This document shows positions 43,995-53,592 of a stretch of DNA of 64,000 nt, piece by piece. The DNA is taken from the NCBI RefSeq assembly GCF_000974425.1, contig NZ_CP010429.1, positions 6,464,501 through 6,528,500 on the forward strand, read 5' to 3'. Each line of letters begins with the position of its first letter. Within the stretch, counting starts at the first letter, position 1. Origin of the DNA: Spirosoma radiotolerans (GTDB lineage Bacteria; Bacteroidota; Bacteroidia; Cytophagales; Spirosomataceae). The notes beneath the pieces were generated by a model. It made no database searches. It had not been told where the DNA came from and saw only the letters and a list, made by a program, of their open reading frames with translations. The translations under genes were made by a program, and so were the position numbers.

Positions 43995-44849
43995 TTACAA
44001 ACGCAACGTAGCTGGCAAATATTTGGCGATTAAATCCTCATAGTAAGGCTTCAATTCACTGACGACCGGCGGTTTCGGGCTCTTGGAATATAAATCATAG
44101 GGGTTGAACTTGTTAACCCATTTGAACATCTCATGGTCATGAGCGTCCATCAGGTGGTCGTAAGCTCCCTCCCGGTGTTGCGAGTAAAATGAATGATACC
44201 GCATCATGTACAAAGCCGGTTCGGGCATGTAATTCTTCATGATTTGGTACAGGTATTCATCGTGCCCCCATGACATATGCACGTTGCGCAGACCACAGTT
44301 AGGCTCATAGACACCATATTTGGTATTATAGCGCTCGTCGTGCGCATCTGGGTTGTTGACAAAATACTCAGAATAAACAATCTTGTCAGAATGCTTACAG
44401 CCCACCGGGAATGTATCGCCAACAACGGCCCACTGTGGCTCGCCGAACAGGCATAATACCTTACCCATATCGTGCAAAAACCCCGTCAGCACAAACCAGT
44501 CAGGGTGACCGTCGGCCCGGATGGCTTCGGCTGTTTGGAGCAGGTGCTGAAGCTGGTCAAGATCCGTGTCTGGGTCGGAGTCGTCTACCAGCGTATTCAA
44601 AAACTCCATTGCCCCCCAAACGGGTAACTCCTTCTTGTCGAAAGCCAGGAACTCGCGTTCCTTCTCCCGAACAAAATCGTACGTTTGGTATGTATGGTTT
44701 AGCCGGTAGAACTCCCGAACAGTGTCGCGCTCCGGCGAATCGTAGTTCCGGTAGTCTTCTTTCGACTTATGCTCGGGTTCAGGGTAGCGACTCAGCACGT
44801 CATCTTCCCATTGGTCGAGGCTGGCAAGGGGGGCAGTTTCACTCATCAT
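43995..44849 (-). CDS. Myo-inositol oxygenase
   Basis: A 284-residue protein closely matching animal and plant MIOX. All iron ligands are present: His102 (LQHLLQTAE), His126-Asp127 (GFLHDMGK), His196 (SWGHDEY), His219 (RYHSFY) and Asp252 (NPYDLYSK). The substrate segment FGEPQWAVVGDTFPVGC is nearly invariant. The enzyme cleaves myo-inositol with O2 to D-glucuronate through a di-iron centre. Found beside two sodium symporters; later steps of glucuronate use are not in the window. A promoter lies 20 bases upstream. MIOX is mostly eukaryotic, with scattered bacterial members. Confidence 0.95.
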   Translation of the reverse strand: MMSETAPLASLDQWEDDVLSRYPEPEHKSKEDYRNYDSPERDTVREFYRLNHTYQTYDFVREKEREFLAFDKKELPVWGAMEFLNTLVDDSDPDTDLDQLQHLLQTAEAIRADGHPDWFVLTGFLHDMGKVLCLFGEPQWAVVGDTFPVGCKHSDKIVYSEYFVNNPDAHDERYNTKYGVYEPNCGLRNVHMSWGHDEYLYQIMKNYMPEPALYMMRYHSFYSQHREGAYDHLMDAHDHEMFKWVNKFNPYDLYSKSPKPPVVSELKPYYEDLIAKYLPATLRL

Positions 44850-44868
44850 AGCCAAATAAATTTAGGAG

Positions 44869-44899
44869 GCAAAATTAAAAATTTATTGCTGTTAACCAG
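44869..44899 (-). promoter_or_regulatory. Promoter of the myo-inositol oxygenase gene
   Basis: On the reverse strand: CTG (one mismatch to TTG), a 19-base spacer, TAATTTTGC, an exact TAnnTTTG match. Only 20 bases before the start, so the 5' leader is very short. Confidence 0.6.
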
Positions 44900-44992
44900 T
44901 GGTATAGACCAAAAGTTATTCTATAATCTACTCACTCGGCCAGGTCATGCAGCGCAAGCATATCTGCTCGTTTGGGATGCCTAGGATTTGCT

Positions 44993-46630
44993 TTACCAGA
45001 ACATAGTGTAGAGGACAGCCAGAATGGCAAAGATCCCAACCGAACCAGCCACAAATGAAGGCGTCACACGGAACAGGCGCTGATCTACCTCGATGCTTTT
45101 ACCCGTGGCATATCCCGCCGGATCGGTGAGCGACACAATGACCATGAGCACCATATCGATACAAAAAACCAGGGTTGTCCGATGCAGGAAGGGAATAGAG
45201 TCGACCTGAACGTTGAGCAGCCCCATCACCTCAGGCCAGAACTTAAGTAAGGTTGAAAAAGGAATTGTCAGGATGGCCACCGTCATGGCGGCCCGGTTTG
45301 TGGCCCGCTTCCAGAAGAAGCCAAGCAGAAAAATGGCGAATACGCCCGGCGTGATAAAATTGGTGTATTCCTGAATATACTGGTACACCTGATCGAGCGA
45401 ACGAAGCATAGGCGCCAACAAAATAGCGACGCCAAACGATCCGATGATGGCCCAACGCCCAACATTCACCAGTTTTTGCTCTGACGCTGATTTGTCAATG
45501 TATTTTTTGTACAGGTCAAGCGTAAAAATTGTTGAGATGGAGTTGCATTTCCCGGCCAAAGAGGCAACCACAGCCGCCGTGAGCGCGGCAAAGGCAAGCC
45601 CTTTCATACCAATAGGCAACAGATTCATTAAAACAGGATAAGCATGGTCAGGTTTGACCACACCTGCCGCATCGGTCATGGCCGCGCGAAAAGGCCCGTT
45701 CTGGTACAGCACAAAAGCGGCAATACCGGGAATAACCACGATGACAGGAATCAATAGTTTCAGAAAGGCGGCAAACAGAATACCCGAACGGGCAGTCTTC
45801 AGGTCGGCACCCAACGCCCGCTGAACGATGTACTGATTACAGCCCCAGTACGAAAGATTATTGATCCACATGCCGCCCGTTACCAGCGCCATTCCTGGCA
45901 ATACTTCATAATGAGGATGCCCTTTCGGAAAAAACATGTGAAAATGGCTGTCGGCCTGTTTATGAATAGCCAGCAATCCATTCCAGACACCCGCCGTACC
46001 CGTTTCCTGTGCAACGAGTTGCAAAGCTAAATACGTAACGACCAACCCGCCAAAAATCAACACAACGACCTGAATAACATCGGTATAGCCAATTACTTTC
46101 ATCCCGCCGAGCGTAATGAAAATGGCAAACAAAGCTAGCCCAATGGTGCAGGTTGTGAAGGATATACCGACCAGCGATTCGATGGCGATGGCGCCCAGAT
46201 ACAGAATAGATGTAAGATTAACCAGCACATAAACGACCAGCCAGAACACCGCCAGAATGGTACTAACCGTATCGCTATACCGCTGCGCCAGAAACTGCGG
46301 CATGGTGTAAATGTGATTTCGAAGGTAAATGGGAATGAAAAATACAGCCACAATAATCAGCGTAGCCGCAGCAAACCACTCATACGACGATATAGCCAGC
46401 CCCATGGCGAAGCCCGAACCCGCCATACCGATGAAATGCTCTGCTGAAATATTAGACGCAATCAACGAAGCGCCGATGGCCCACCAGGTTAACGATCCTT
46501 CGGCCAGAAAAAAGTCGGTTGTGTTCATCTGGGCCTGGCGTTTCCGCCGGTACACCCAGTAACCGTAGCCAACGACAATGATAAAGTAAATAAAGAAAAC
46601 GATGTAGTCGGCCGTAGCGAGGTGATTCAT
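44993..46630 (-). CDS. Sodium/sugar-type symporter (SSS family, SGLT-like)
   Basis: A 545-residue membrane protein with about 14 hydrophobic segments. SGLT-type features: FFLAEGSLTWWAIGASLIASNISAEHFIGMAGSG, GGMKVIGYTDVIQVVVL and AGKCNSISTIFTLDLYKK. It is closer to the sugar/inositol transporter branch than the second symporter at 42166. Upstream of myo-inositol oxygenase on the same strand, it is the likely myo-inositol importer (inference from context). No clear promoter seen between it and the accC terminator. Confidence 0.9.
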   Translation of the reverse strand: MNHLATADYIVFFIYFIIVVGYGYWVYRRKRQAQMNTTDFFLAEGSLTWWAIGASLIASNISAEHFIGMAGSGFAMGLAISSYEWFAAATLIIVAVFFIPIYLRNHIYTMPQFLAQRYSDTVSTILAVFWLVVYVLVNLTSILYLGAIAIESLVGISFTTCTIGLALFAIFITLGGMKVIGYTDVIQVVVLIFGGLVVTYLALQLVAQETGTAGVWNGLLAIHKQADSHFHMFFPKGHPHYEVLPGMALVTGGMWINNLSYWGCNQYIVQRALGADLKTARSGILFAAFLKLLIPVIVVIPGIAAFVLYQNGPFRAAMTDAAGVVKPDHAYPVLMNLLPIGMKGLAFAALTAAVVASLAGKCNSISTIFTLDLYKKYIDKSASEQKLVNVGRWAIIGSFGVAILLAPMLRSLDQVYQYIQEYTNFITPGVFAIFLLGFFWKRATNRAAMTVAILTIPFSTLLKFWPEVMGLLNVQVDSIPFLHRTTLVFCIDMVLMVIVSLTDPAGYATGKSIEVDQRLFRVTPSFVAGSVGIFAILAVLYTMFW

Positions 46631-46645
46631 GCGGTAAGTATAAAG

Positions 46646-46684
46646 AAACGGGGTGTCTTGTCACTAAAGCAAGACACCCCGTTT
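46646..46684 (-). terminator. Terminator after accC
   Basis: 15-bp perfect GC-rich stem (46646-46660 with 46670-46684), between accC and the symporter. A-rich on the left and T-rich on the right, so it could act in both directions. Confidence 0.75.
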
Positions 46685-46719
46685 TTTTAATGTAATACGG
46701 GTGCAAACCCGCCATTCAA

Positions 46720-48063
46720 CTATATCTTACTAAAATCAAACGTTTCCAGGAAAGCAGTCGTAAACTGACCCGAGCGGAATTTAGCATCATCCATCAGTCT
46801 GATATGAAACGGAATCGTCGTTTTGATTCCTTCAATTACAAACTCCTGAAGCGCCCGCTTCATCCGGGTAATAACCTCTTCCCGCGACTGACCCGATACG
46901 ATCAATTTGGCAATCATGGAATCATAATTGGGAGGAATAGTATATCCACTATATACATGGCTATCGATCCGAACGCCATGCCCACCAGGAAAATGTAGAT
47001 TCGTGATTTTGCCAGGTGATGGACGGAATCCATTTGCCGGATCTTCGGCATTAATCCGGCACTCCATCGCATAGAGTTTAGGCGTGTAATTCCGGCCCGA
47101 AATTTCGGCCCCGGCGGCCACCTTTATCTGTTCTTTGATCAGGTCGAAATCCGTTACCTCTTCCGTAATTGGGTGTTCTACCTGAATCCGGGTATTCATT
47201 TCCATAAAGTAGAAATCTCCGTGCTTATCGACGAGAAATTCAACCGTTCCGGCCCCTTCGTACCCAATTGCCTGAGCGCCTTTAATGGCCGCTTCGCCCA
47301 TGCGCTCCCGCAATTCGGGCGAAACAATCGGCGACGGCGTTTCTTCGACCAGCTTCTGGTGCCGACGCTGAATTGAACAATCCCGCTCCGACAGGTGGCA
47401 AACTTTGCCGTATTGATCCCCTACAATCTGAATTTCAATATGGCGGGGCTCCTCAACGAATTTTTCCAGATAAAGTCCATCATTACCAAAGGCAGCGCCA
47501 GCTTCGGTGCGGGCGTCATTCCAGGCTTTTTCAAACTCATCTTCTGACCGAATAATGCGCATACCGCGACCACCACCACCAGCAGTTGCCTTCACAATCA
47601 CCGGATAGCCCATGCCTGCCGATAGTTTCTTACCCTGTTCAACAGACTCCAGTAAGCCCTCTGAACCCGGAATAACAGGAACGCCGGCTGCCCGCATGGT
47701 TGCTTTAGCCGTCGCTTTATCGCCCATTCCGTTGATCTGCTCAGCCGTGGCACCAATGAATTTAATGCCGTAATCGGCGCAGATTTGCGAGAATTCAGCA
47801 TTCTCGGACAGAAATCCGTAGCCGGGGTGAATAGCATCGGCACCTGTTACTTCGGCAGCCGAAATAATACTTGGAATACTTAAATACGATTGTTTGCTGA
47901 TGGGTGGGCCAATGCAAACGGCCTCGTCGGCGAAACGCACATGCAGGCTATCGCGGTCGGCGGTCGAATAAACGGCTACCGTCTTGATACCCATTTCGCG
48001 ACATGTCCGAATGATGCGCAGGGCAATTTCTCCCCGATTGGCGATTAAGATTTTTTTGAACAT
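46720..48063 (-). CDS. accC: Biotin carboxylase subunit of acetyl-CoA carboxylase
   Basis: A 447-residue ATP-grasp enzyme: N-terminal [22 protein letters not shown], Gly-rich loop [11 protein letters not shown], and [18 protein letters not shown] at the metal site. It carboxylates biotin on AccB using ATP and bicarbonate, the first committed step of fatty-acid synthesis. It follows accB on the reverse strand, with a mirrored 8-base repeat hairpin in the 85-base spacer. The carboxyltransferase genes accA and accD are not in the window. Confidence 0.97.
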   Translation of the reverse strand: MFKKILIANRGEIALRIIRTCREMGIKTVAVYSTADRDSLHVRFADEAVCIGPPISKQSYLSIPSIISAAEVTGADAIHPGYGFLSENAEFSQICADYGIKFIGATAEQINGMGDKATAKATMRAAGVPVIPGSEGLLESVEQGKKLSAGMGYPVIVKATAGGGGRGMRIIRSEDEFEKAWNDARTEAGAAFGNDGLYLEKFVEEPRHIEIQIVGDQYGKVCHLSERDCSIQRRHQKLVEETPSPIVSPELRERMGEAAIKGAQAIGYEGAGTVEFLVDKHGDFYFMEMNTRIQVEHPITEEVTDFDLIKEQIKVAAGAEISGRNYTPKLYAMECRINAEDPANGFRPSPGKITNLHFPGGHGVRIDSHVYSGYTIPPNYDSMIAKLIVSGQSREEVITRMKRALQEFVIEGIKTTIPFHIRLMDDAKFRSGQFTTAFLETFDFSKI

Positions 48064-48068
48064 AATTT

Positions 48069-48145
48069 AAAGAGCGAAAGAGTGAAAGAGCGAAAGAGCG
48101 AAGGTGCCAGAATCACTCTTTCGCTCTTTCGCTCTTTCACTCTTT
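48069..48145. repeat. Mirrored 8-base tandem repeats in the accB-accC spacer
   Basis: Left arm 48069-48100 is four AAAGAGYG units; right arm 48114-48145 is four YRCTCTTT-type units (CGCTCTTT or CACTCTTT), the reverse complement. The arms can pair into a ~32-bp stem. It lies between two genes that must be made together, so it may tune the ratio of AccB to AccC or protect mRNA ends. Confidence 0.8.
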
Positions 48146-48148
48146 AAA

Positions 48149-48637
48149 TTAAATGGGTTCTACCAAAAACAGCGGTTGGTCGTATTCGACAGGTGTCGCA
48201 TTCTCGACGAGAATCTTCACAATACGGCCCGATACTTCCGACTCGATTTCGTTGAACAGTTTCATGGCTTCGATGATACAAACCACTTTACCTTCGGTCA
48301 CGCTGTCGCCTACTTCAACGAACATCGGCGAGTCCGGGTTAGCCGAGCGATAGAACGTTCCGATCATTGGTGATTTGATCGTGATATACTTCGAAGCATC
48401 GGCCTGGGGAGCGGCTGCCGGTACCGCGACCGGCGCTGCTGGTACAGCAACTGCCTGTGGCTGGGCAATGGGTGCCTGGGCTACAGGAGCAGCCGCAGCA
48501 GGTGCAACCGCAGCGGCTGGCGCACCAGCTCCATAGCGCTTAACGCTGATTTTCAGATCAGTCGTTTCGATGTTGACTTCGTCTAAACCCGATTGCGAGA
48601 TGAAGTCGATGAGTTGCTGTATGTCTTTTGTATTCAT
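48149..48637 (-). CDS. accB: Biotin carboxyl carrier protein of acetyl-CoA carboxylase
   Basis: A 162-residue protein. N-terminal helix [17 protein letters not shown], then an Ala/Pro/Val-rich flexible linker (residues ~40-80), then the biotinyl domain with EAMKLFNE; Lys126 is the biotinylated residue. The ATG at 48637 is the normal start. Reverse-strand operon: efp upstream, accC downstream. Confidence 0.96.
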   Translation of the reverse strand: MNTKDIQQLIDFISQSGLDEVNIETTDLKISVKRYGAGAPAAAVAPAAAAPVAQAPIAQPQAVAVPAAPVAVPAAAPQADASKYITIKSPMIGTFYRSANPDSPMFVEVGDSVTEGKVVCIIEAMKLFNEIESEVSGRIVKILVENATPVEYDQPLFLVEPI

Positions 48638-48697
48638 AGTTTTTGATGATAACGGGCGTCGGAGCAATACTGAATTGGAAATGATGACTGATTAAAT

Positions 48698-48712
48698 CGA
48701 GAGCATCTCTCG
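48698..48712 (-). terminator. Small hairpin between efp and accB
   Basis: CGAGAG and CTCTCG around a 3-base loop (48698-48712). Weak; may be a processing signal. Confidence 0.35.
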
Positions 48713-48734
48713 TTTATATTTCATCTGTCAACAT

Positions 48735-49298
48735 TTATTTCACTCGTTCTACATAATCACGGGTGCGCGTATCGACCCGGATTTTCTGACCTGATTCAAT
48801 AAAGAGCGGAACCATAATTTTTGCGCCCGACTCTACTTCGACTCGTTTTTTAGGGCTGTTGGCCGTATCACCCTTAATACCTGGTTCGGCATATGTCACT
48901 TCCAGTTCAACGAAGGGCGGCAATTCGCACGAAAGGGGCGTATCGCTATCGGCGTTAATCAGGATTTCGACTTCCTGTCCTTCTTTCATCAGATCGGCCC
49001 CTTCGACAAGTTTATCATCCAGGTTAATCTGATCGAACGACTCCTGGTCCATAAAGTTATAGCCCGCTTCGTCTTTGTACAGGTATTGGAACTTCCGACG
49101 CTCAACCCGCACGGGGTAAATTGTTGCGCCTGAGTTGAAAGTGTTATCGATTACCCGGCCCGTTGTCAGGCTTTTCAACTTAGTTCGTACAAAAGCCGCG
49201 CCTTTCCCCGGCTTTACATGTTGAAATTCAGTAATTTGAAAAAGATCGTTGTTGTAATTAAGAACCAATCCGTTGCGGATATCTGCGGTCGTTGCCAT
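48735..49298 (-). CDS. efp: Elongation factor P
   Basis: A 187-residue three-domain protein. The loop KPGKGAAF places Lys32 at the tip that contacts the P-site tRNA; the modification used in this group is not evident here. The C-terminus KIRVDTRTRDYVERVK is typical. EF-P relieves ribosome stalling at polyproline. Lies between fabH and accB on the reverse strand. Confidence 0.96.
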   Translation of the reverse strand: MATTADIRNGLVLNYNNDLFQITEFQHVKPGKGAAFVRTKLKSLTTGRVIDNTFNSGATIYPVRVERRKFQYLYKDEAGYNFMDQESFDQINLDDKLVEGADLMKEGQEVEILINADSDTPLSCELPPFVELEVTYAEPGIKGDTANSPKKRVEVESGAKIMVPLFIESGQKIRVDTRTRDYVERVK

Positions 49299-49308
49299 GC
49301 TTTATTGT

Positions 49309-49379
49309 GTATGATATACGATGTATGGTGTATGATATAATTTACGGGTACATTCATACCTCATATATCATACATCATA
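49309..49379. repeat. Mirrored 7-base tandem repeats in the fabH-efp spacer
   Basis: Left arm 49309-49336 holds four 7-base units of the GTATGAT type; right arm 49352-49379 holds four units of the NNTCATA type. The arms are imperfect reverse complements and form a long AT-rich hairpin. Confidence 0.75.
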
Positions 49380-49386
49380 TATAAAA

Positions 49387-50370
49387 TTAGTACGCCCACT
49401 TTACATAAGCGGCTCCCCATGTAAAGCCGCCACCAAAGGCAGCCAGAACCAGATTATCACCTTTTTTCAATTGCGATTCATAGTCGAACAGGCAGAGCGG
49501 AATGGTAGCAGCCGTCGTGTTACCATATTTATGGATATTCATCATGACCTTATCGGTCTGAATACCCATTCGATGCGCCGTAGCGTCGATAATGCGTTTG
49601 TTTGCCTGATGGGGCACCAGCCAGGCAACATCACCGCCAGAGAGCTGATTTCGTTCCATAATCTCAGCCGATACATCGGCCATATTCTTTACCGCGAATT
49701 TGAACACCGATGGACCGTCCTGATAGACGTAATGCCAGCGTTTTTCAACGGTTTCATGCGTGGGTGGGTAGCGGCTACCGCCGGCTTTCTGGAAAAGATG
49801 GTTTTGCCCTACGCCATCCGACTTTATTATAGAATCCAGAATACCAAGTCCTTCGGTGTTGGGTTCAAGCATAACGGCCCCGGCTCCGTCGCCAAATAAA
49901 ACACAGGTTGTGCGGTCGGTGTAATCCGTAATTGCCGACATCTTATCGGCTCCAACGATAACTACTTTTTTGTACTTACCCGTTTCGATGAATTGCGAAC
50001 CCACCGTTATGGCATACAGAAAACCGGAACAAGCCGCCTGGATGTCGAAACTCCCCACATTACGAATGCCCACCATATCGCAAATCAGGTTGGCGGTACA
50101 GGGAAAAACAAAATCGGGTGTAGTCGTCGCGCAAATCAGTAGATCGACGTCTTCAGGCTTAGTATTTACTTTTTCGAGCAAACCTGCCACGGCTTTTGCC
50201 CCCATGTGCGAAGAGCCCATGCCCTCGCCTTTTAAAATATGCCGTTCTTTGATACCCGTACGGCTCGTAATCCATTCATCGTTCGTATCCACCATGCGCT
50301 CCAATTCGGCATTGGTGAGCACGTAATCGGGAACATAACCATGAACTCCAGTTATGGCAGCTTTACTCAT
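49387..50370 (-). CDS. fabH: 3-oxoacyl-ACP synthase III
   Basis: A 327-residue thiolase-fold enzyme with the full catalytic triad: Cys114 (AACSGF), His254 (PHQANKRI) and Asn283 (YGNTTAA). It condenses acetyl- or branched acyl-CoA with malonyl-ACP to start fatty-acid synthesis. Follows plsX on the reverse strand, as in many bacteria. Confidence 0.97.
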   Translation of the reverse strand: MSKAAITGVHGYVPDYVLTNAELERMVDTNDEWITSRTGIKERHILKGEGMGSSHMGAKAVAGLLEKVNTKPEDVDLLICATTTPDFVFPCTANLICDMVGIRNVGSFDIQAACSGFLYAITVGSQFIETGKYKKVVIVGADKMSAITDYTDRTTCVLFGDGAGAVMLEPNTEGLGILDSIIKSDGVGQNHLFQKAGGSRYPPTHETVEKRWHYVYQDGPSVFKFAVKNMADVSAEIMERNQLSGGDVAWLVPHQANKRIIDATAHRMGIQTDKVMMNIHKYGNTTAATIPLCLFDYESQLKKGDNLVLAAFGGGFTWGAAYVKWAY

Positions 50371-50382
50371 AGGATGATAGTA

Positions 50383-50462
50383 CAGTTATCAGTAAACAGT
50401 AGCCAGTGAACAGGTATCAGTGAATTCAGATGGATAAAAAGCGCTTATTATTTCACTGATAC
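50383..50462. repeat. 7-base tandem repeats and hairpin in the plsX-fabH spacer
   Basis: Six tandem 7-base units beginning CAG (five CAGT, one CAGG) occupy 50383-50424. The last units pair with 50452-50462 (11-bp stem, arms 50414-50424 and 50452-50462). Confidence 0.7.
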
Positions 50463-50472
50463 TAGTGCCTGC

Positions 50473-51414
50473 TTAACTGAGTGCCTGTGCAATTTTAGTG
50501 TATGCGTCGGACTCAACCTGCCGAATGGCCAGATTAATCATATTTTTGATCGCTAAAGGCGATGAAATACCGTGGGCAATAATTACGTTTCCATTGACCC
50601 CCAGAATTGGACTTCCGCCAACCGATTCGTAGTTGGTTTTATCCAGAAATTCATCGCGCATGCCTCGTTGTGTGGCCACATTATAGAATGACTCGCCCAA
50701 TTTGAACATGGCGTTGCCGGTAAACCCATCGGTTATAATAACGTCGGCTAGGCCGGAGAAGAAGTCTCCCCCTTCCATGTTACCCACAAAGTTAATCCGA
50801 TTATTATCTTTCAGGAGTTGGTGTGCAGCCTGAGCGACCAATGATCCTTTTTGCTCTTCCGAGCCGATATTCATCAGTGCTACACGCGGTTTAGCAATGT
50901 TGAACGTCGATTGTGCATAAATAGAGCCGATATGGCCGAATTGAGCCAGCATTTCGGGCTTGCAATCGGCATTGGCACCTATATCGAGCATAACCGCATA
51001 GCCGCCCGTAAGTTGCGGCACGAAACCCGCAATACAGGGCCGCAAAACGCCCTCAATCGCCTTTATGCTAAATAAGGCTCCCACGTGCATAGCGCCGGTA
51101 TTCCCTGCACTACAAAACGCCTGAACCTTACCATCCTTCAAAAGTTTAAACCCAACCCCGATACTGGAATTGGGTTTCTGCGAGAGCGCCTTGGTGGGGT
51201 GTTCGCTCATTTCAATAACGTCGTCGGCATTTACCAATTCAATATTGGCAACTGGATGAGCCGTGTGCTTCTGGATTAACTCCTGCACAACAGTCTGCTT
51301 GCCAATCAGCACGATCGTAACATCTTCCGGCAATTCAGCAGCGGCCATCAATACTCCTTCCACGATAGCGTCGGGAGCAAAATCGCCACCCATTGCGTCC
51401 ACTGCAATTTTCAT
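50473..51414 (-). CDS. plsX: Phosphate acyltransferase PlsX
   Basis: A 313-residue protein: [14 protein letters not shown] start, [13 protein letters not shown] and [13 protein letters not shown] core, [15 protein letters not shown] near the C-terminus, all PlsX hallmarks. It makes acyl-phosphate from acyl-ACP for phospholipid synthesis. Located between rpmF and fabH on the reverse strand. Confidence 0.97.
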   Translation of the reverse strand: MKIAVDAMGGDFAPDAIVEGVLMAAAELPEDVTIVLIGKQTVVQELIQKHTAHPVANIELVNADDVIEMSEHPTKALSQKPNSSIGVGFKLLKDGKVQAFCSAGNTGAMHVGALFSIKAIEGVLRPCIAGFVPQLTGGYAVMLDIGANADCKPEMLAQFGHIGSIYAQSTFNIAKPRVALMNIGSEEQKGSLVAQAAHQLLKDNNRINFVGNMEGGDFFSGLADVIITDGFTGNAMFKLGESFYNVATQRGMRDEFLDKTNYESVGGSPILGVNGNVIIAHGISSPLAIKNMINLAIRQVESDAYTKIAQALS

Positions 51415-51497
51415 TGACTCCGTTTGTTCAATATCTCCCCAGTTAAGCTGGTTTTTAAACTAAATACGCGTAAAAATAGGGAGGTGGCTGGCAATAA

Positions 51498-51545
51498 AAA
51501 AGTATTTCGCGTTCATCTTCGGAAAGACGTCAACGAAATACTTTT
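51498..51545 (-). terminator. Hairpin between rpmF and plsX
   Basis: 12-bp perfect stem (51498-51509 with 51534-51545), extended by three more pairs past a bulge. Probably ends or slows rpmF transcription before plsX. Confidence 0.6.
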
Positions 51546-51561
51546 CAAAAATAAATGAGAT

Positions 51562-51756
51562 TTAGGCTGTTTTCGCGTAATTCTCAATGATCATTTGCCC
51601 TTTATAGAACAGATTGCCTTCAAAAACGTGGGCGTGATGCCGCTCGTGTACTTCGCCAGTCTGGGCGTCGGTTGAAAGCGCCACAGGCGTAGCCTTATAG
51701 TGCGTTCTGCGCTTATCGCGCCGGGTGCTGGAGTGGCGTCGTTTGGGGTGTGCCAT
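51562..51756 (-). CDS. rpmF: 50S ribosomal protein L32
   Basis: A 64-residue protein with the typical start [19 protein letters not shown]. No CxxC pairs are present, so this is the zinc-free form of L32. Lies between yceD and plsX. Confidence 0.96.
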   Translation of the reverse strand: MAHPKRRHSSTRRDKRRTHYKATPVALSTDAQTGEVHERHHAHVFEGNLFYKGQMIIENYAKTA

Positions 51757-51766
51757 GATTCAGTCT

Positions 51767-51798
51767 TATAGTTATAAAGTTATATAGTCACCTAGTTT
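51767..51798. repeat. 8-base tandem repeats in the yceD-rpmF spacer
   Basis: Four consecutive 8-base units of the TATAGTTA type (51767-51798; units TATAGTTA, TAAAGTTA, TATAGTCA, CCTAGTTT). A weaker complementary stretch lies near 51865-51885. Confidence 0.5.
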
Positions 51799-51882
51799 TC
51801 GAGCTGGCAGATTGCGTATCAGTCATTACCTGAATGACCACCACGGCGAACCGTTTACAATCGTATCACTCTACAACTAAAA

Positions 51883-52434
51883 TTAGTTGTCACTTAGTTT
51901 TCGCAAAGCGGCCCAGCGTGGATCAACGTCCGGCTGGTCATTTGCTTCACCGTCATCAGTTTCGGCACCCGACCCCGAGCTGTAAATAAGCTTTACCTCT
52001 TGGTCGTCGTCCTCATCTTCCTCGTTCCGGAAGCGGGGATGAAGCCGCTTCATCGGTAATGACAAACTCAGAAACTCAAAAATGTAACGGGCTACGTTAA
52101 TCGTCGCGGTGTTCCGTTCAATGAGTTCGATCTCGTCACTTAACTCTTCATTGTGGTCGCCAAATTTCAGCAACATTGTCTGTTGCGTATCGACCGGTTC
52201 ATCGTATTCATCGAGGCTACGGTCGCAGGTTTGCTCAACTGTACCGACGATGTGAAAGTCCAGACGAATCATCGTCTCCGACTTTTCGAGCACCACATGG
52301 GTCTTAACGTTTCCCGCTTTGATCAAGTCCTGCTCAAGGGCGGCAAAAAACGAACTGTCCGATGTAAAATCGTACTCGTAGCGTTTGTTGTCAAGACCAA
52401 CGATATGGATGTCGTATGCGCGTAATGTATTCAC
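51883..52434 (-). CDS. yceD: YceD family (DUF177) protein
   Basis: A 183-residue protein, first in the reverse-strand cluster and directly upstream of rpmF, the conserved arrangement for this family. It has a beta-rich N-terminal half, a helix with VARYIFEFLSLSLPMKR, and an acidic C-terminal region (NEEDEDDDQEV). YceD proteins are linked to 23S rRNA processing or large-subunit assembly. A consensus promoter lies ~46 bases upstream, and a purine-rich GAGG precedes the ATG. Confidence 0.9.
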   Translation of the reverse strand: MNTLRAYDIHIVGLDNKRYEYDFTSDSSFFAALEQDLIKAGNVKTHVVLEKSETMIRLDFHIVGTVEQTCDRSLDEYDEPVDTQQTMLLKFGDHNEELSDEIELIERNTATINVARYIFEFLSLSLPMKRLHPRFRNEEDEDDDQEVKLIYSSGSGAETDDGEANDQPDVDPRWAALRKLSDN

Positions 52435-52479
52435 CTCGTATCTCCTCCACTCCGGTGGCCCGGTTCAAAGAATAAGACC

Positions 52480-52510
52480 GCAAAGGTACGAAACGTTTGT
52501 TAATCAGGAA
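52480..52510 (-). promoter_or_regulatory. Promoter of the yceD-rpmF-plsX-fabH-efp-acc cluster
   Basis: On the reverse strand: TTC (one mismatch to TTG), a 19-base spacer, then TACCTTTGC, an exact TAnnTTTG match. It lies ~46 bases before yceD. Confidence 0.7.
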
Positions 52511-52637
52511 AGTGATGCGTAAAAAAAAGCTTTCCAGGAATTGTCGGACAGACCAAATACTGGACTTTGTTCGGTACATTTCCGTTAGGCTGGCCTTTTG
52601 GTAAGCGAGCTAACCGGGTTTGAATACGTTTTTGCCT

Positions 52638-53546
52638 ATGCTTTTATCGGGTCTACCCTTCCTCTCGCTGGCTATCGTGGTTCGTATTGTGGCGAATCCG
52701 CTCGCAAACGTCTTCCAGAAACAGCTGACCCAACGGGCGGCCAACCCTTTATTCGTGACAGCGACAACCTATGGACTGCTAGTACTGGTTTGCCTGGTAT
52801 TCTGGCCGCAACTTCAATTCACTGGTTTATTACCTGAGTTCTGGTACAGTATGCTCATTACCAGCTTGTTTGCTATGCTTGGCAATGTATTTCTGGTAAA
52901 GGCCATGCACCTCGGTGATTTATCGGTGCTGGGGCCTATCAACGCCTACAAAGCAGTTGTGGGTATGCTGGTCAGCATTTTTCTGCTAAATGAGATTCCG
53001 GGCTGGTGGGGACTGGCTGGTTTGGTATTGATTATAGCAGGCAGCTATATGGTTCTCAACGACAGGCGACAGCCAGAACAGATATTCGGAAAAGCATCCC
53101 CCCTTCGCCTGTTTCAGCGGCCAGAGGTCAAACTACGGCTGGCCGCCCTGGTGTTTTCGGCTATTGATGGTGCTTTTCTCAAAAAGGCCATTATTCTTTC
53201 GACACCCACCATTGCGTTTTTTTACTGGTGTGTATTGGGTTTCGGATTTACCTTCATCTGGATTTTGTTCACCATTCGTCTTACGTGGCGTGCCCAAACG
53301 AGGTTGCTTCTTGTGCAGAAAAGGACATATCTGGCTCTCTGTCTAACAGTTGGACTCACGCAGATGGCCAGCAATATTACCCTCGCCAATATGCCCGTTG
53401 GCTACGCGCTAGCCTTATTTCAGATTTCAGCACTGGTCAGTGTACTGTTTGGCTATCACTTTTTCAGGGAAGGTGGAATTATCCGAAAGCTGATCGGAGC
53501 GGGTATTATGGTGGCAGGCGCTATACTAATTTCGACGCTGGGTTAA
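52638..53546 (+). CDS. EamA-family (DMT) transporter
   Basis: A 302-residue membrane protein with about ten hydrophobic segments in two EamA halves; a loop with NDRRQPEQIFGKASPLRLFQRPEVK separates them. The GPINAYKAVVGMLVSIFLLNE segment is typical. The ATG at 52638 is chosen; a TTG at 52620 would add six residues. Not closely similar to the EamA protein at 30131. Substrate unknown. Confidence 0.85.
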   Translation: MLLSGLPFLSLAIVVRIVANPLANVFQKQLTQRAANPLFVTATTYGLLVLVCLVFWPQLQFTGLLPEFWYSMLITSLFAMLGNVFLVKAMHLGDLSVLGPINAYKAVVGMLVSIFLLNEIPGWWGLAGLVLIIAGSYMVLNDRRQPEQIFGKASPLRLFQRPEVKLRLAALVFSAIDGAFLKKAIILSTPTIAFFYWCVLGFGFTFIWILFTIRLTWRAQTRLLLVQKRTYLALCLTVGLTQMASNITLANMPVGYALALFQISALVSVLFGYHFFREGGIIRKLIGAGIMVAGAILISTLG

Positions 53547-53592
53547 CTATCTTTCAAATTAGCAGTTATCGTTACCAAACCAATTTACTACT

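Noticed and set aside
48069-50462. CRISPR array
   Set aside because: Units are 7-8 bases without spacers and differ between loci; no cas genes are near.
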